A stretch of DNA of 64,000 nucleotides. Origin: Solitalea koreensis. GTDB taxonomy: Bacteria > Bacteroidota > Bacteroidia > Sphingobacteriales > Sphingobacteriaceae. The notes under the pieces are model-generated. The model was not told the origin of the DNA. It saw only the letters and a program-made list of their open reading frames with translations, and searched no databases. Positions within the stretch are counted from its first letter, which is position 1, and each line of letters begins with the position of its first letter. Shown in pieces: positions 1 through 8,932 of the stretch. The DNA is taken from contig NZ_FXSZ01000003.1 in the NCBI RefSeq assembly GCF_900182575.1, forward strand, positions 248,001-312,000. The letters run 5' to 3'. The position numbers were made by a program, and so were the translations under genes.

Positions 1-680
1 TCGCCGCCCATCGCTTTAATTTTTGTAGTATGAGTCCCGGTTATTCCTTTTTTAGACATTATCGCCAATGCTACAGCTGTAACGCCGGTACCGCAGGCTA
101 GAGTTTCATCTTCTACACCACGTTCATAGGTGCGTACAGCCAGGTACTCTCCAAAATCTTCAACAAAGTTTACATTAATACCGTTGGCCTTGAAACGATC
201 GTTGTATCTGATCGATCTGCCTGTTTCAAAAACATTTAGATCTTTTAAGTTGCTTACCTCGGTCACATAATGAGGGGAGCCTGTATTAAGCACAAAGAAA
301 TTATCGCCGGCTTCAATTTCGTTCACATCGATCATCTGTAAACTAATACCTTTGTTTGTTACTTTAGCGTAATGAGGTCCATCCACGGCAATAAAATTGG
401 TTTCCTCATTAAATACGCCCAGTTTGTTTGCAAATGCTGTGATGCACCGGCCTCCATTTCCGCACATGGAGCTTAGGCGCCCATCAGAATTGGCATAAAT
501 CATTTCAAAATCAAAGTCAGGATGATTTTGCAATAACATTAAGCCGTCGCCCCCGATTCCAAATCTGCGGTCGCAAAGTCGTTCAAACAATTTCTCGTCA
601 ATTGCTAAACCTAATGTTCTGTTATCGATCAAAACAAAATCGTTTCCTGCCCCTTGATATTTATAAAATGATAGCTTCAT
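1..680 (-). CDS. dapF: Diaminopimelate epimerase, 3' end outside window
   Basis: Interconverts LL- and meso-diaminopimelate for peptidoglycan and lysine synthesis in the cytoplasm. The gene reads leftward from an ATG at 678-680 and runs off the window edge, so 226 residues are visible of a family length near 260. Both catalytic cysteines are present in their usual contexts: Cys73 in MCGNGGR and Cys196 in ACGTGVTAVA. The N-terminal KYQGAGNDF motif is also typical. It is divergent from htrA across a gap of about 160 bases. The identification is secure from the paired cysteine motifs; only the last residues are missing. Confidence 0.96.
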   Translation of the reverse strand, partial: MKLSFYKYQGAGNDFVLIDNRTLGLAIDEKLFERLCDRRFGIGGDGLMLLQNHPDFDFEMIYANSDGRLSSMCGNGGRCITAFANKLGVFNEETNFIAVDGPHYAKVTNKGISLQMIDVNEIEAGDNFFVLNTGSPHYVTEVSNLKDLNVFETGRSIRYNDRFKANGINVNFVEDFGEYLAVRTYERGVEDETLACGTGVTAVALAIMSKKGITGTHTTKIKAMGG

Positions 681-774
681 CAAAAATTCATTTTTATATA
701 CTAAATTCGAATACGAATCGTTTCGTAGATACGTACTTGAAATAAAACTTTACAAAACTAAGATAAAACTAGAA

Positions 775-806
775 TTGTTTTTGATGTAGAAAGTGTATTA
801 TTTTTG
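775..806 (+). promoter_or_regulatory. Candidate Bacteroidota promoter for htrA
   Basis: TATTTTTG at 799-806 matches the Bacteroidota -7 consensus TAnnTTTG exactly, and TTG at 775-777 lies 21 bases upstream, within the usual -33 spacing. It would start a transcript about 25 bases before the htrA ATG. This is a motif match only. Confidence 0.4.
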
Positions 807-838
807 AAATAAGTTGATATTGAATTAATATTGAAAAG

Positions 839-2332
839 ATGAAAAAAACAGCCTTAACTTTGTTAACAGCGTGCTTGGGCGGTGTTATTGCCGTTGGTGC
901 ATATAAAGCTTTTGAAACCAAGCAAGACATTTCGATTGAAGAAAAACAAAAAGTACAATTTGCAAGTCTAAAGGAAGGCCAGGTTTCTGTTGGTTCGGCC
1001 GGAGATGTTGATTTTACCGTTGCAGCCGCAAAGGTTACGCCTGCGGTAGTACACATTAAAACAACATATAGCGCAAATTCGGCCCGAAGTGGCGCTAGCC
1101 CCTTTGACGATATGTTTGATGATTTTTTTGGCGGTCGTGGTCAACGCAGACAACGTCAGCCTCAGCAAGCATCCGGGTCAGGAGTAATTGTAACTGCCGA
1201 TGGTTATATCATCACAAATAACCACGTGGTAGAAGGAGCCGATCAAATTGAAGTGGTTTTAAACGACAAGCGATCATTTAAAGGAAAAGTTATAGGAACA
1301 GATCCTAACACCGACCTTGCCTTGGTTAAGATTGATGAAAAAGGACTTCCATTTGTTCCTTATGGTAACTCTGATAATGTAAGAGTTGGCGAATGGGTAT
1401 TGGCAGTAGGTAATCCATTTAATCTAACTTCTACGGTAACAGCAGGTATCATCAGTGCTAAAGCACGTAATATTGGTATTCTTGGTAATCCTGATGATCC
1501 CGAATCGTCGCGCCCGATTGAAGCATTTATCCAAACAGATGCGGCAATTAACCCTGGAAACAGTGGGGGAGCTTTAGTTAACACAAGAGGCGAGTTGATA
1601 GGGATTAATGCCGCTATCGCATCGCAAACAGGGGCCTATGAAGGTTACGGTTTTGCAATTCCTGTGAATTTAGCTAAAAAGGTAGTTGATGATTTACTTG
1701 GCTACGGAACTGTTCAACGTGGATATCTTGGTGTAGAATTTAATGAAAATAGTTCTGAGTTCGCAAAAGAAAAAGGCTTGAAAACGGTTAATGGCGTGTA
1801 TGTTGCGAATGTTCTCCCAGGCGGAGCAGCTGAATCCGCAGGCATAAAAACCGGTGATTTGATTACTAAAATAGAAGGCGCTACTATTACCACAGGATCT
1901 GATTTGCAAGAAAAAATTGGCCGCCATCGTCCTGGTGATGCCATCAATCTTACTGTTCTTCGGGGTGATAATGAACGCAATGTGAAGGTAGTGTTAAGAA
2001 GCTCAGAGAATAAAACATCTTTAGTTAAGAAGGAAAACGTTGAAGCATTGAATGCTTTGGGAGCTACATTTAGCCCTCTTAATGAAAAACAGAGCAAACA
2101 GCTTAAAATTAATGGTGGCATGCAAATCACATCTCTTAAAAATGGGTTGCTTGCACAACAAGGAGTTGAAAAAGGATTTGTGATTATTAAAGTAAACGGT
2201 AAGTCCGTTACCTCTGAAAGTGATCTGAAGTATGCTATTGCAAATAGCCGCAATGGAATGATAACTATTGAAGGTGTTTATCCGGAAGAGCCATCATCTC
2301 GTTATAGTTATTCTTTTCCCGCAAAGCAATAA
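839..2332 (+). CDS. HtrA/DegP-family periplasmic serine protease with two PDZ domains
   Basis: Envelope quality-control protease and chaperone of the Do/DegQ type. Residues 1-25 form an uncleaved anchor or signal segment. The trypsin-like domain has the full triad: His129 (TNNHV), Asp159 (TDLALV) and Ser242 (GNSGGA). Two PDZ domains follow at about 285-375 and 390-480, giving the usual 497-residue length. A glycine/arginine/glutamine-rich insertion at about 95-112 lies where the LA loop occurs in this family. It is transcribed alone, with a promoter-like motif upstream and a terminator directly downstream. Confidence 0.95.
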   Translation: MKKTALTLLTACLGGVIAVGAYKAFETKQDISIEEKQKVQFASLKEGQVSVGSAGDVDFTVAAAKVTPAVVHIKTTYSANSARSGASPFDDMFDDFFGGRGQRRQRQPQQASGSGVIVTADGYIITNNHVVEGADQIEVVLNDKRSFKGKVIGTDPNTDLALVKIDEKGLPFVPYGNSDNVRVGEWVLAVGNPFNLTSTVTAGIISAKARNIGILGNPDDPESSRPIEAFIQTDAAINPGNSGGALVNTRGELIGINAAIASQTGAYEGYGFAIPVNLAKKVVDDLLGYGTVQRGYLGVEFNENSSEFAKEKGLKTVNGVYVANVLPGGAAESAGIKTGDLITKIEGATITTGSDLQEKIGRHRPGDAINLTVLRGDNERNVKVVLRSSENKTSLVKKENVEALNALGATFSPLNEKQSKQLKINGGMQITSLKNGLLAQQGVEKGFVIIKVNGKSVTSESDLKYAIANSRNGMITIEGVYPEEPSSRYSYSFPAKQ

Positions 2333-2353
2333 TTAGTTAAATCATTAATCAAT

Positions 2354-2396
2354 AAGAAGGATCTCCGATATAATCATCAGAGGTCCTTCTTTATTT
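2354..2396 (+). terminator. Rho-independent terminator after htrA
   Basis: A 12-bp stem (2354-2365 with 2380-2391, one G-T pair) is followed by a T-rich run on the + strand. It separates htrA from the convergent sulfatase-modifying gene and could serve both strands. Confidence 0.8.
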
Positions 2397-2457
2397 GGGT
2401 GTCTTGTTCTAAAAATATGTCTTGAAAGCGATTTAAAACGAGATAATTATAAGTAGT

Positions 2458-3654
2458 TTATTTAACATCCTTCACACAACGAAAACCAACGTGATTTGAT
2501 GCGGATTTAAGTTCACCTTTGCCTCTTGTTCCCACCATATATCGGGTGCAATATTGATCGGTACATAAAAACGATCCTCCTCGTTGCACTTTTTTCTTTT
2601 CAGTTGGCTCGTCGGGATCAAAAGAGTCTTTGGGTCCCTGAGGGTTTTTTGACACCGCAGCACTTGCACATTGTTCATAATAATCAGGGCGGTACCAATC
2701 GCTGCACCATTCCCAAACATTGCCTGCAACATCATACAAGCCATAGCTGTTGGCAGGAAATTGTTTTATGGGAGCAATACCTGCATATCCGTCTTTCCCT
2801 GCATCATTTAACGGGAATTTTCCTTGATAAATATTGGCCATCCATTTCCCCTTTGGTTTAAGTTGATTGCCCCAAGGATAAAGTTTGCCTGCTTCGCCGC
2901 CTCGGGCCGCGAATTCCCATTCAGCTTCAGTGGGCAGTCGTTTTCCGGCCCATTTGGCATAGGCCGCTGCGTCTTCCCATGCGATATGAACAACTGGATA
3001 ATTTTCTTTTCCTTTTAGATCGCTTTGTGGGCCTAGTGGGTGTTTCCAGTCAGCGCCTTTAACGTATTGCCACCATTGATAGTAATCATTTAATGAAACA
3101 TCATGAGCAGGAGGGGTAAATACTACCGATCCTGCCACTAAATTTTCTGGAGGTGCTGTAGGAAACTCTTCTTTGGTTGGAGCTTTTTCTGCTATGGTTA
3201 TGTAACCGGTAGCTTTAACAAATGCAGAGAATTCAATATTGGTTACCTCTGTTGCATCCATATAAAAACTATTTACATACACTCTGTGAATAGGACGAGC
3301 GTCATGCATGGTTTGATTACCTCCATCGCCCATTCCAACGGGATTAATACCCCCCATGCTAAATTCTCCTCCCGGAATCAAAACCATTCCTTCAGGCGCT
3401 TTGCTTACAGGGATTTTGTTTACAACAGTAGGTTTATAGTCTTTTCCGCCCCCCTCCATATACATGGCACTATCTGTAGGATATAAGCCATTGGATGTGC
3501 ATGAAACGATCCCATTAATCCGATTATTTGCAAATAACTTGGTTTTAGCGGCCTTTGAACTTTTTGCCTGGTTACAAGATGAGAAAAAACCTGTAAGCAA
3601 GAGTACGGCAAGAAAAGTTGCCGTACTCTTGATTTTTATTAATAAATTATTCAA
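2458..3654 (-). CDS. Formylglycine-generating enzyme (FGE-sulfatase family) lipoprotein
   Basis: FGE converts an active-site cysteine of sulfatases to formylglycine. The N-terminus has a hydrophobic segment ending in a lipobox-like FSSC (Cys27), so the protein is probably exported and lipid-anchored. The FGE domain covers about 88-396. Two cysteines, Cys364 and Cys369 (FLCTDQYC), occupy the CxxxxC position of the copper-binding cysteines of authentic FGE, followed by the family ending HVGFRC. Many Bacteroidota relatives, such as the gliding proteins GldJ and GldK, are thought to lack these cysteines, so an active enzyme is more likely than a structural homologue. No sulfatase gene is present in the window. 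Confidence 0.85.
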   Translation of the reverse strand: MNNLLIKIKSTATFLAVLLLTGFFSSCNQAKSSKAAKTKLFANNRINGIVSCTSNGLYPTDSAMYMEGGGKDYKPTVVNKIPVSKAPEGMVLIPGGEFSMGGINPVGMGDGGNQTMHDARPIHRVYVNSFYMDATEVTNIEFSAFVKATGYITIAEKAPTKEEFPTAPPENLVAGSVVFTPPAHDVSLNDYYQWWQYVKGADWKHPLGPQSDLKGKENYPVVHIAWEDAAAYAKWAGKRLPTEAEWEFAARGGEAGKLYPWGNQLKPKGKWMANIYQGKFPLNDAGKDGYAGIAPIKQFPANSYGLYDVAGNVWEWCSDWYRPDYYEQCASAAVSKNPQGPKDSFDPDEPTEKKKVQRGGSFLCTDQYCTRYMVGTRGKGELKSASNHVGFRCVKDVK

Positions 3655-3674
3655 GATCCACGTTTTAATTCAGG

Positions 3675-3682
3675 CAAATTTA
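3675..3682 (-). promoter_or_regulatory. Candidate -7 element for the FGE gene
   Basis: On the minus strand this reads TAAATTTG, an exact TAnnTTTG match about 20 bases before the start codon. No good -33 element was identified. Confidence 0.4.
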
Positions 3683-3745
3683 GCCAGATAAAATTCTAAA
3701 GCCGAATTGGAAGCGATTTATTTGTTTTTAATTGGAATATGATAT

Positions 3746-4690
3746 TCAGTTTACATTCGGGCCTTTTCCTTTTACCCCGATTAAATAGTTAACGGAAAGA
3801 CCAGGGCCGTTATATCCCCATTTGAAAAAACCATTAAACTTTTCTCTGGTTACATCAACCCGAAAGTTAAATCCGGTATAGCCAGCGGTGATAGCAAGCC
3901 GATCGAGCGCTTTATACTTAACGGCTACGTTTGCCCCTAATATTCTTCCTTTGACATCGTTAATTTTCAAAGTGAAGTAATCAAACTCCCCGATAACCGC
4001 CCATTTGGGATTAAAAGCATAACCGCCCCAAATTCCAAAATCAGGAAGCGGCGCCGTAAAACCATAATCTGTAGAGGCTGTAACGTTTTGGTTATTGCCG
4101 ATTCCTTCCAGTCCTACGTTGGTTCTCATAATATGCGCACCAAATGACAAGCCTGCTTCTGCTTTTGAATTAGAAATAAAAGCATAACCATAAGAAAATC
4201 TATAAATATCATTGTGAAAGAAACTGCTTACGCTCGTGTTTACGGCGAAAACAGTATCCTTAAAGTGAATGTCTCGATCTATTGTATGTGTGGCCGATCG
4301 ATAAAAGCGATAGTATAACAACTCCAAGCGATGTCTTTTGCCCAAATGAACATCACCTCCAAACGAAAAAGTACTAGTATGCCTGTTAAGACCTAAGTCA
4401 TCTTCAAAGTCGATTTCGTCCCCCTCCGTTCCTGTGTTATTGCTTACTTTAACCTTGGTATTGTTTACCGGAAAGAAACCACCGGCAATGATCGAATATC
4501 TGCTGACATACCATGGTTTTGCTTCAATTTTCTGTCGGCGGATTTGTTGCTTGGTTTGCTCAGGCAAGGAATCGTTTTTTTTAACATCAGACATGCCAGG
4601 GTTTGAATCCGTATTTTGCCCATTGGCATAATTTAGCATCAGCATCAAAAGTGTCGATGAATACAAGAGTAATTGTAGTTGTTTTTTCAT
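3746..4690 (-). CDS. Predicted outer-membrane beta-barrel protein, function unknown
   Basis: A 314-residue protein with a signal peptide (about 1-24, ending NANG-like before Gln25). The body has the alternating aromatic/polar strands and glycine turns of a small beta-barrel, for example repeated GYAF and GYTGFNF patterns towards the C-terminus. I do not recognise a specific family. It is probably its own transcription unit, because a terminator lies between it and the upstream minus-strand lipoprotein gene. Confidence 0.7.
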   Translation of the reverse strand: MKKQLQLLLYSSTLLMLMLNYANGQNTDSNPGMSDVKKNDSLPEQTKQQIRRQKIEAKPWYVSRYSIIAGGFFPVNNTKVKVSNNTGTEGDEIDFEDDLGLNRHTSTFSFGGDVHLGKRHRLELLYYRFYRSATHTIDRDIHFKDTVFAVNTSVSSFFHNDIYRFSYGYAFISNSKAEAGLSFGAHIMRTNVGLEGIGNNQNVTASTDYGFTAPLPDFGIWGGYAFNPKWAVIGEFDYFTLKINDVKGRILGANVAVKYKALDRLAITAGYTGFNFRVDVTREKFNGFFKWGYNGPGLSVNYLIGVKGKGPNVN

Positions 4691-4888
4691 GGGAGCGATT
4701 TTTTTTAAAAAAAGTATGAACGGGATAAGGAGAGGAAGTGCTTGATTTTATTGTTGAAAGGAGAGTGTTTTCCGCTCAAATTGGCTGTTTATCAGCTAGT
4801 TAAATATAATCATTCTTTTTTCAAAAAAGTAAGCTTTCATGATAATATTGTACATTTTTACTGCTAGTCAAATCGGAATTATAAAAGT

Positions 4889-4920
4889 AAAAGCACCAAA
4901 ATGAAACTTTCGGTGCTTTT
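4889..4920 (-). terminator. Terminator after the DUF4136 lipoprotein gene
   Basis: Perfect 9-bp arms (4889-4897 and 4912-4920, GGTGC core) with A/T flanks. Read on the minus strand it follows the stop codon at 4939 and is succeeded by a T-rich stretch. Confidence 0.7.
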
Positions 4921-4938
4921 TAATAAGGAGGTATAGTC

Positions 4939-5508
4939 TTATTTTTTGGTTGCCATGCCCGGAGGAAAACTAGCCATTATTTTTGAAATGGCTTCAGGAA
5001 TGGTTTTGTCAGGATCTTGTATTGGGCCATCGATTTCCTTGTTGCCTACTCCCTGCCAAATGAGTTGTTTCTTCTGTATGTCGACGATGTCAATAATCAG
5101 AGAACCATCTTTATAATTATTTACATCATAAGTAGTAGTAGACATGCCCATGCCGCCGCCATATGGGCGATAATAGCCTCCATAGCCCATATAATTAGTA
5201 TTGGCTGTAACAGATTTCATGTCTTTAAGAATGGCAAGTGCATTCACCATTAAATCGGGATTGCTTGATTCTGTAAATCCTTTTTTGTTCATCTCGCTTT
5301 TAATGGCTTCTAGAATACGTTTTCTGTTTAACTCACTAATGGCCCTACTTGTATCGGTCAGCTGGTAAAAGGCATAAGTCTTATACTTTGAAAAATCGAT
5401 AGATTTATCAAAGTCAGAATTCACTTTCATTGGAGTGCTGCAGGCGGTAACTATAATTGTTATAAATAGTATAGGCCAAAATAGAGAGCGTAAATCTGTA
5501 TATTTCAT
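4939..5508 (-). CDS. DUF4136-domain lipoprotein
   Basis: A 189-residue secreted lipoprotein. The start was placed at 5508 because this ATG directly precedes a signal sequence with lipobox VTAC (Cys23); an in-frame start 84 bases further upstream adds a segment without signal character. After the lipobox comes the DUF4136 opening pattern DFDKSIDFSKYKTYAF. The domain spans about 30-185 and includes a Gly/Tyr-rich stretch near 110-125. Function is unknown in the family; many members are envelope lipoproteins. It lies 96 bases downstream of the BamA-like gene and may share its transcript. Confidence 0.82.
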   Translation of the reverse strand: MKYTDLRSLFWPILFITIIVTACSTPMKVNSDFDKSIDFSKYKTYAFYQLTDTSRAISELNRKRILEAIKSEMNKKGFTESSNPDLMVNALAILKDMKSVTANTNYMGYGGYYRPYGGGMGMSTTTYDVNNYKDGSLIIDIVDIQKKQLIWQGVGNKEIDGPIQDPDKTIPEAISKIMASFPPGMATKK

Positions 5509-5604
5509 GGCTGTAAATATTTGATTGTTAGAATTTTGTGTTAATTTAACAAATTTGTTTGTAATTGAAAAGTGAATAAACCCTGCCCCCAATCAACGGA
5601 AGTT

Positions 5605-6915
5605 TTAAAACGTTTCACCCGCACCTAGATATAATGCTCCTGATTCGTTGCCAAAACCCATATCAACTTGCAGGTTGGTTCGTGATCGTTTATCAATCAT
5701 TACTCTTAATCCTAAACCATATCCTGGTTGGACATAATCAAACAATTTAACTGATTTGTCAGGAGTATCGGCTGTGGTCATGTTTGCAAATAAAATGCCT
5801 CCCAAAATGCCGCTGCAACGTGATATTGGGAAACGATACTCCGTTTCAGCATAAATCATGTTTGTTCCTCTGAATCGGCCTTGAGAATACCCTCTGCCAC
5901 TTCGGCCGCGTTGGTCATAGCCTAAAGCAGGTAAATTAAGATAAGGGAATTCTCCTGGAGGGCTAAAATTTCCTAATAACCAAAAAGAGATGAGATGTCG
6001 GGGATTTGTTTTTGATAAACTATGATAGCTTCTCCACTCAACGCTTAAGAGATTCGAAGTTTTTTCGTTGCCAAGAAATTTGGGATTGATCCAGTAATTA
6101 ATACTGGCAAAATACCCTTTGTAAGGATTAAGCAGATTGTCACGCGTATCGACCAATAGGTTAACACTTAAGCCGGAAACCAAGTACGATTTAGGGTCAA
6201 ATCCATAAAATGTGCTGTATACGTAATGACTGGTATAAATGTGGTTGGCAGTGTCAAGTTTTTGATCCTCTATTTTGTCGTACCAATCCAGATGATAGCC
6301 AATGCCTGCAAATAGTGCATTTTTAAGTTTAAATGAAGCCGTTTGATAGAAACGAATCTGGTTATATTTCATAGGTTGTACCAAAGAGTCGGTATTAACT
6401 TCCGATCCGTTAAGTCCAAACTGAAAGTCAAGTACACCTCCTTCAGGAGCATTAGTGCCCAGTCCATATGTTGATTGTGAAAAAATGAACAAACGCCAGT
6501 CGCCACTTAAAAATACCTTGTTGTTTTTAGCATATACATTGTTTTTTATCTGCAGCAATAATTGATTTTTAGTTGTATAAGTGAGGTTGCCCACAACCGT
6601 TGAGTATAAGCTATTGGTATTCTTGCCCTTAAAAGCATATTGGCCGGCCGCGCCAATCTGAAAGCCTGTTGCTGGGTTTGATCCAATAACCGGGAATAGC
6701 AACAAGAAGGCGTTTTTGCCGGTATCTGGTTTTACCTTGGGTGGTTTATTGCGCCATTTACTAATTAGGTCGGTGAGGTCTTGTTGAGGACAATTTTTAA
6801 CGGCAGAAGTATCTTGAGCTGCGGAGCTAAATGGTAAATGCTGTAAAAGTATAAATAGATGAATGATCAGAAATACAGCTCTTTGTTCTATAATCTTGCG
6901 GTAAAAATTGCTCAT
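5605..6915 (-). CDS. BamA/TamA-family (Omp85-type) outer-membrane protein without obvious POTRA domains
   Basis: A 436-residue beta-barrel protein with a signal segment near 12-33. The C-terminal half resembles the Omp85 surface-antigen barrel: a GRFRGTNM motif followed by YAETEYRFPI corresponds to the RGF region of loop 6 and its following strand, and the last residue is the phenylalanine common in outer-membrane barrels. At this length there is room for a barrel but little for the N-terminal POTRA domains of BamA, so it is an Omp85-like relative rather than the essential BamA. It sits in a minus-strand series of envelope genes. Confidence 0.75.
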   Translation of the reverse strand: MSNFYRKIIEQRAVFLIIHLFILLQHLPFSSAAQDTSAVKNCPQQDLTDLISKWRNKPPKVKPDTGKNAFLLLFPVIGSNPATGFQIGAAGQYAFKGKNTNSLYSTVVGNLTYTTKNQLLLQIKNNVYAKNNKVFLSGDWRLFIFSQSTYGLGTNAPEGGVLDFQFGLNGSEVNTDSLVQPMKYNQIRFYQTASFKLKNALFAGIGYHLDWYDKIEDQKLDTANHIYTSHYVYSTFYGFDPKSYLVSGLSVNLLVDTRDNLLNPYKGYFASINYWINPKFLGNEKTSNLLSVEWRSYHSLSKTNPRHLISFWLLGNFSPPGEFPYLNLPALGYDQRGRSGRGYSQGRFRGTNMIYAETEYRFPISRCSGILGGILFANMTTADTPDKSVKLFDYVQPGYGLGLRVMIDKRSRTNLQVDMGFGNESGALYLGAGETF

Positions 6916-6947
6916 ATGAAAAGTATTAAATTGTAATTTCTTAATGA

Positions 6948-7454
6948 TTAATTTTTTTCAGGCTGAGGAACCGCCGGTTTTTTGTGCATCTCTAATTCTC
7001 CAATAAATGGAATTTCATTTTGAATGCTTAATCGAATGGCGTTTTCAATATAGTTTTCCAATTGGAAAAATTTTGCAGCTTTTAAACCGCCTATCGTAGC
7101 TGTAAACTTCTTGAAATAGGTTTGCTGAAGCTGGTTGACTTTACTGTTGATAGCAAAATTCTTTTCTGTCAAAGCAGTTGCTTTCTGATCATTAAGTTTA
7201 TCGTAATCGCGGGCATATTCTTGCAGTAAGTGAATACGTTCTGTGCCCAAGGCTTTACGGCCATTTTCATATTGATCATACAGGACCCAGAATTTGGCGC
7301 TATCCGCTTTGTTCAACTCCATGTACTGTTTTACTAATTCTTTTTTATCTTTTCCGAAAACGGCTTGCATCAGTTCTATGTCCTCTTTATTGCTTTGTGC
7401 AAAAAGTCCGGTTGCGAAAAGAAGGTTTAGCAGTCCTAATAATATCTTTTTCAT
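6948..7454 (-). CDS. Secreted helical protein, function unknown
   Basis: A 168-residue protein with a clear signal peptide (about 1-19, ending LFAQ). The mature part is rich in Lys, Glu, Gln and Leu and appears all-helical, with a stretch at 75-130 suited to a coiled coil. It resembles small periplasmic helical proteins of the Spy type in general build, but I see no diagnostic motif. It is 32 bases upstream of the Omp85-like gene and 22 bases downstream of a beta-barrel gene, so it probably belongs to the same operon. Confidence 0.75.
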   Translation of the reverse strand: MKKILLGLLNLLFATGLFAQSNKEDIELMQAVFGKDKKELVKQYMELNKADSAKFWVLYDQYENGRKALGTERIHLLQEYARDYDKLNDQKATALTEKNFAINSKVNQLQQTYFKKFTATIGGLKAAKFFQLENYIENAIRLSIQNEIPFIGELEMHKKPAVPQPEKN

Positions 7455-7476
7455 AGCCTTGATTTTTTATAGTTTA

Positions 7477-8085
7477 TTAATGACCTAGTGCAATTGCTAT
7501 TCCTCCTGTGAGGCCAAATTGATAGATGGTTGAATAACCAGAAACGCCGGTTCCGACACCACCGGTTCCGACATAAAAGCTCCCGCCGGCCGCTTGAACG
7601 GCTGACATGAGTTGGGCCTGAATTTTTATACCGAATCTATCTGAAGGGGAAAATTTGGCGCCCAGATGAAAGTCCCACCCAAATTTGGTGAGTGACTCCT
7701 CTGTAGCTTTATTGTTGAACCAGGCAACACCGGCACCAAGGCCTGCATAAGGTTTTACTTTGTCGTTTGCCACTGGGAAATAACGTGTGCCTTGTAATAA
7801 CATATAGTTTCCTCCCAGATCAAAGTTGGTCGGTAGTATGGCGAGGCCTGTAAATCCGTCGAACTGCGAATCCTGATGCTGGTATAGCAAGCCTACGCTG
7901 CTAACATCTTGAATTACATATTCCAAAGTGCCTCCATAGATAAATCCTCCTTTAACCGTTCCATATCCGTTGCTGTAATCCACATGATCATCGAAAACAT
8001 AACCTGCAAACGGAGTGAAGTTGATGGTTTGTGCTTGTGCCTGTACTAACAAGAACATCGCTAAAAGCGTAAAAAGTTTTTTCAT
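7477..8085 (-). CDS. Porin-family outer-membrane beta-barrel protein
   Basis: A 202-residue protein with signal peptide (1-18, ending AQAQ). The mature protein alternates aromatic and small residues with repeated GxGxG turns (GLGAG, GTGGVGTG), as in eight-stranded OmpW/OmpX-like barrels. No specific ligand can be inferred. It is the first gene of a probable four-gene minus-strand series with the helical protein, the Omp85-like barrel and the DUF4136 lipoprotein. Confidence 0.75.
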   Translation of the reverse strand: MKKLFTLLAMFLLVQAQAQTINFTPFAGYVFDDHVDYSNGYGTVKGGFIYGGTLEYVIQDVSSVGLLYQHQDSQFDGFTGLAILPTNFDLGGNYMLLQGTRYFPVANDKVKPYAGLGAGVAWFNNKATEESLTKFGWDFHLGAKFSPSDRFGIKIQAQLMSAVQAAGGSFYVGTGGVGTGVSGYSTIYQFGLTGGIAIALGH

Positions 8086-8555
8086 TTTGAATTTGTATTA
8101 AGTAAAACAACATTCACATTGTTCATTCATTATCATCTTCTAACAAGGCTGATAAGTATGTAAGGATTTTCAAGGGAAAAATTTACACGTTATTCACAGT
8201 CAGAAGAAACAATAGAAAGTTAATGATAAAATATTGATAATCAAATAGATGAAGCGACTAGTAAAGAGGACGGATATGGAGATTTGTTGTAATGGATAGG
8301 GTTGTCAGATAGAGATAAGAATAATTACAAAAGCCTATGCTTTAAATATATTTTCGAAGGTTATACATAGGAAGGCCGCTAATGCAAATAGCGAATTGAT
8401 TAGCGTTGATGATTGATCGTTTTTTGATAAATTGTTGCCATCTTCTTTTCTCCACTTACCAACGTTTGTCGTAAACGGAAATAATCATCAATACAAAAAA
8501 GTACAACACCTGCAATGGATCAAATGGGTATATAAATGGTATTCCCATTAAGAAA
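8086..8555. other. 470-base intergenic stretch without a recognised gene
   Basis: It separates the envelope gene series from a small membrane-protein gene. The end near 8086-8200 must hold the promoter for the minus-strand barrel gene, but no exact TAnnTTTG motif was found. A short minus-strand reading frame at about 8400-8519 lacks a usable start and is listed among rejected items. No structured RNA or repeat was recognised. Confidence 0.5.
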
Positions 8556-8798
8556 TTATTTTCTTGCAGCAGCTTTGTCAATACTATTCCCAAGTATAAA
8601 ACCCAAAAGGGCTCCGGCAGTAACACCTACAGCCATCCACAATAGATTTGGTCCGTTTGAAAAGAAAGCAACCGCCAAACCTAACATGCCTATAAAAACA
8701 GCTAATGCTACTGCCGCATTATGACTTTGTGGCTGGGGTTTAGCATGCGAGTGATTAATCTGATGTTGTGGTCTGTGTTTGTTCTTGCGATGTGTCAT
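8556..8798 (-). CDS. Small glycine-zipper membrane protein
   Basis: An 80-residue protein. Residues 1-26 are rich in His, Gln and Lys; two hydrophobic segments follow at about 28-46 and 50-70, the second containing the spacing GVTAGALLGFILG, typical of glycine-zipper helices. No signal peptide is visible, so it is probably an inner-membrane hairpin protein. The His-rich cytoplasmic tail could bind metal, but this is speculative. I do not recognise a named family. Confidence 0.6.
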   Translation of the reverse strand: MTHRKNKHRPQHQINHSHAKPQPQSHNAAVALAVFIGMLGLAVAFFSNGPNLLWMAVGVTAGALLGFILGNSIDKAAARK

Positions 8799-8897
8799 TT
8801 TTTTCTTTTTTCAAAAGTTAGTAAGAAAAATCTGGATAACAAAAGTGTAGTTTCGTATAAAAAATGCTGGATTAGTTGGTCACACAGCTCATTACAT

Positions 8898-8930
8898 AAA
8901 AAAACGGCACTGGTTAAAGTGCCTTTTCTA
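8898..8930 (-). terminator. Terminator after the 8933-9652 gene
   Basis: A GGCACT/AGTGCC stem extended by A/T pairs, followed on the minus strand by seven T residues. It lies directly after the stop codon at 8933. Confidence 0.75.
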
Positions 8931-8932
8931 TA

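Noticed and set aside
1714..2253. Long minus-strand open frame of 179 codons opposite htrA
   Set aside because: It lies wholly antisense to a gene with an intact catalytic triad and PDZ domains, and its translation has no recognisable domain.
8400..8519. Minus-strand frame ending DDYFRLRQTLVSGEKK-like residues in the 470-base gap
   Set aside because: Protein-like in character but without an upstream start before an in-frame stop and without a recognisable family; it could be a gene remnant, but the evidence is too thin to annotate.
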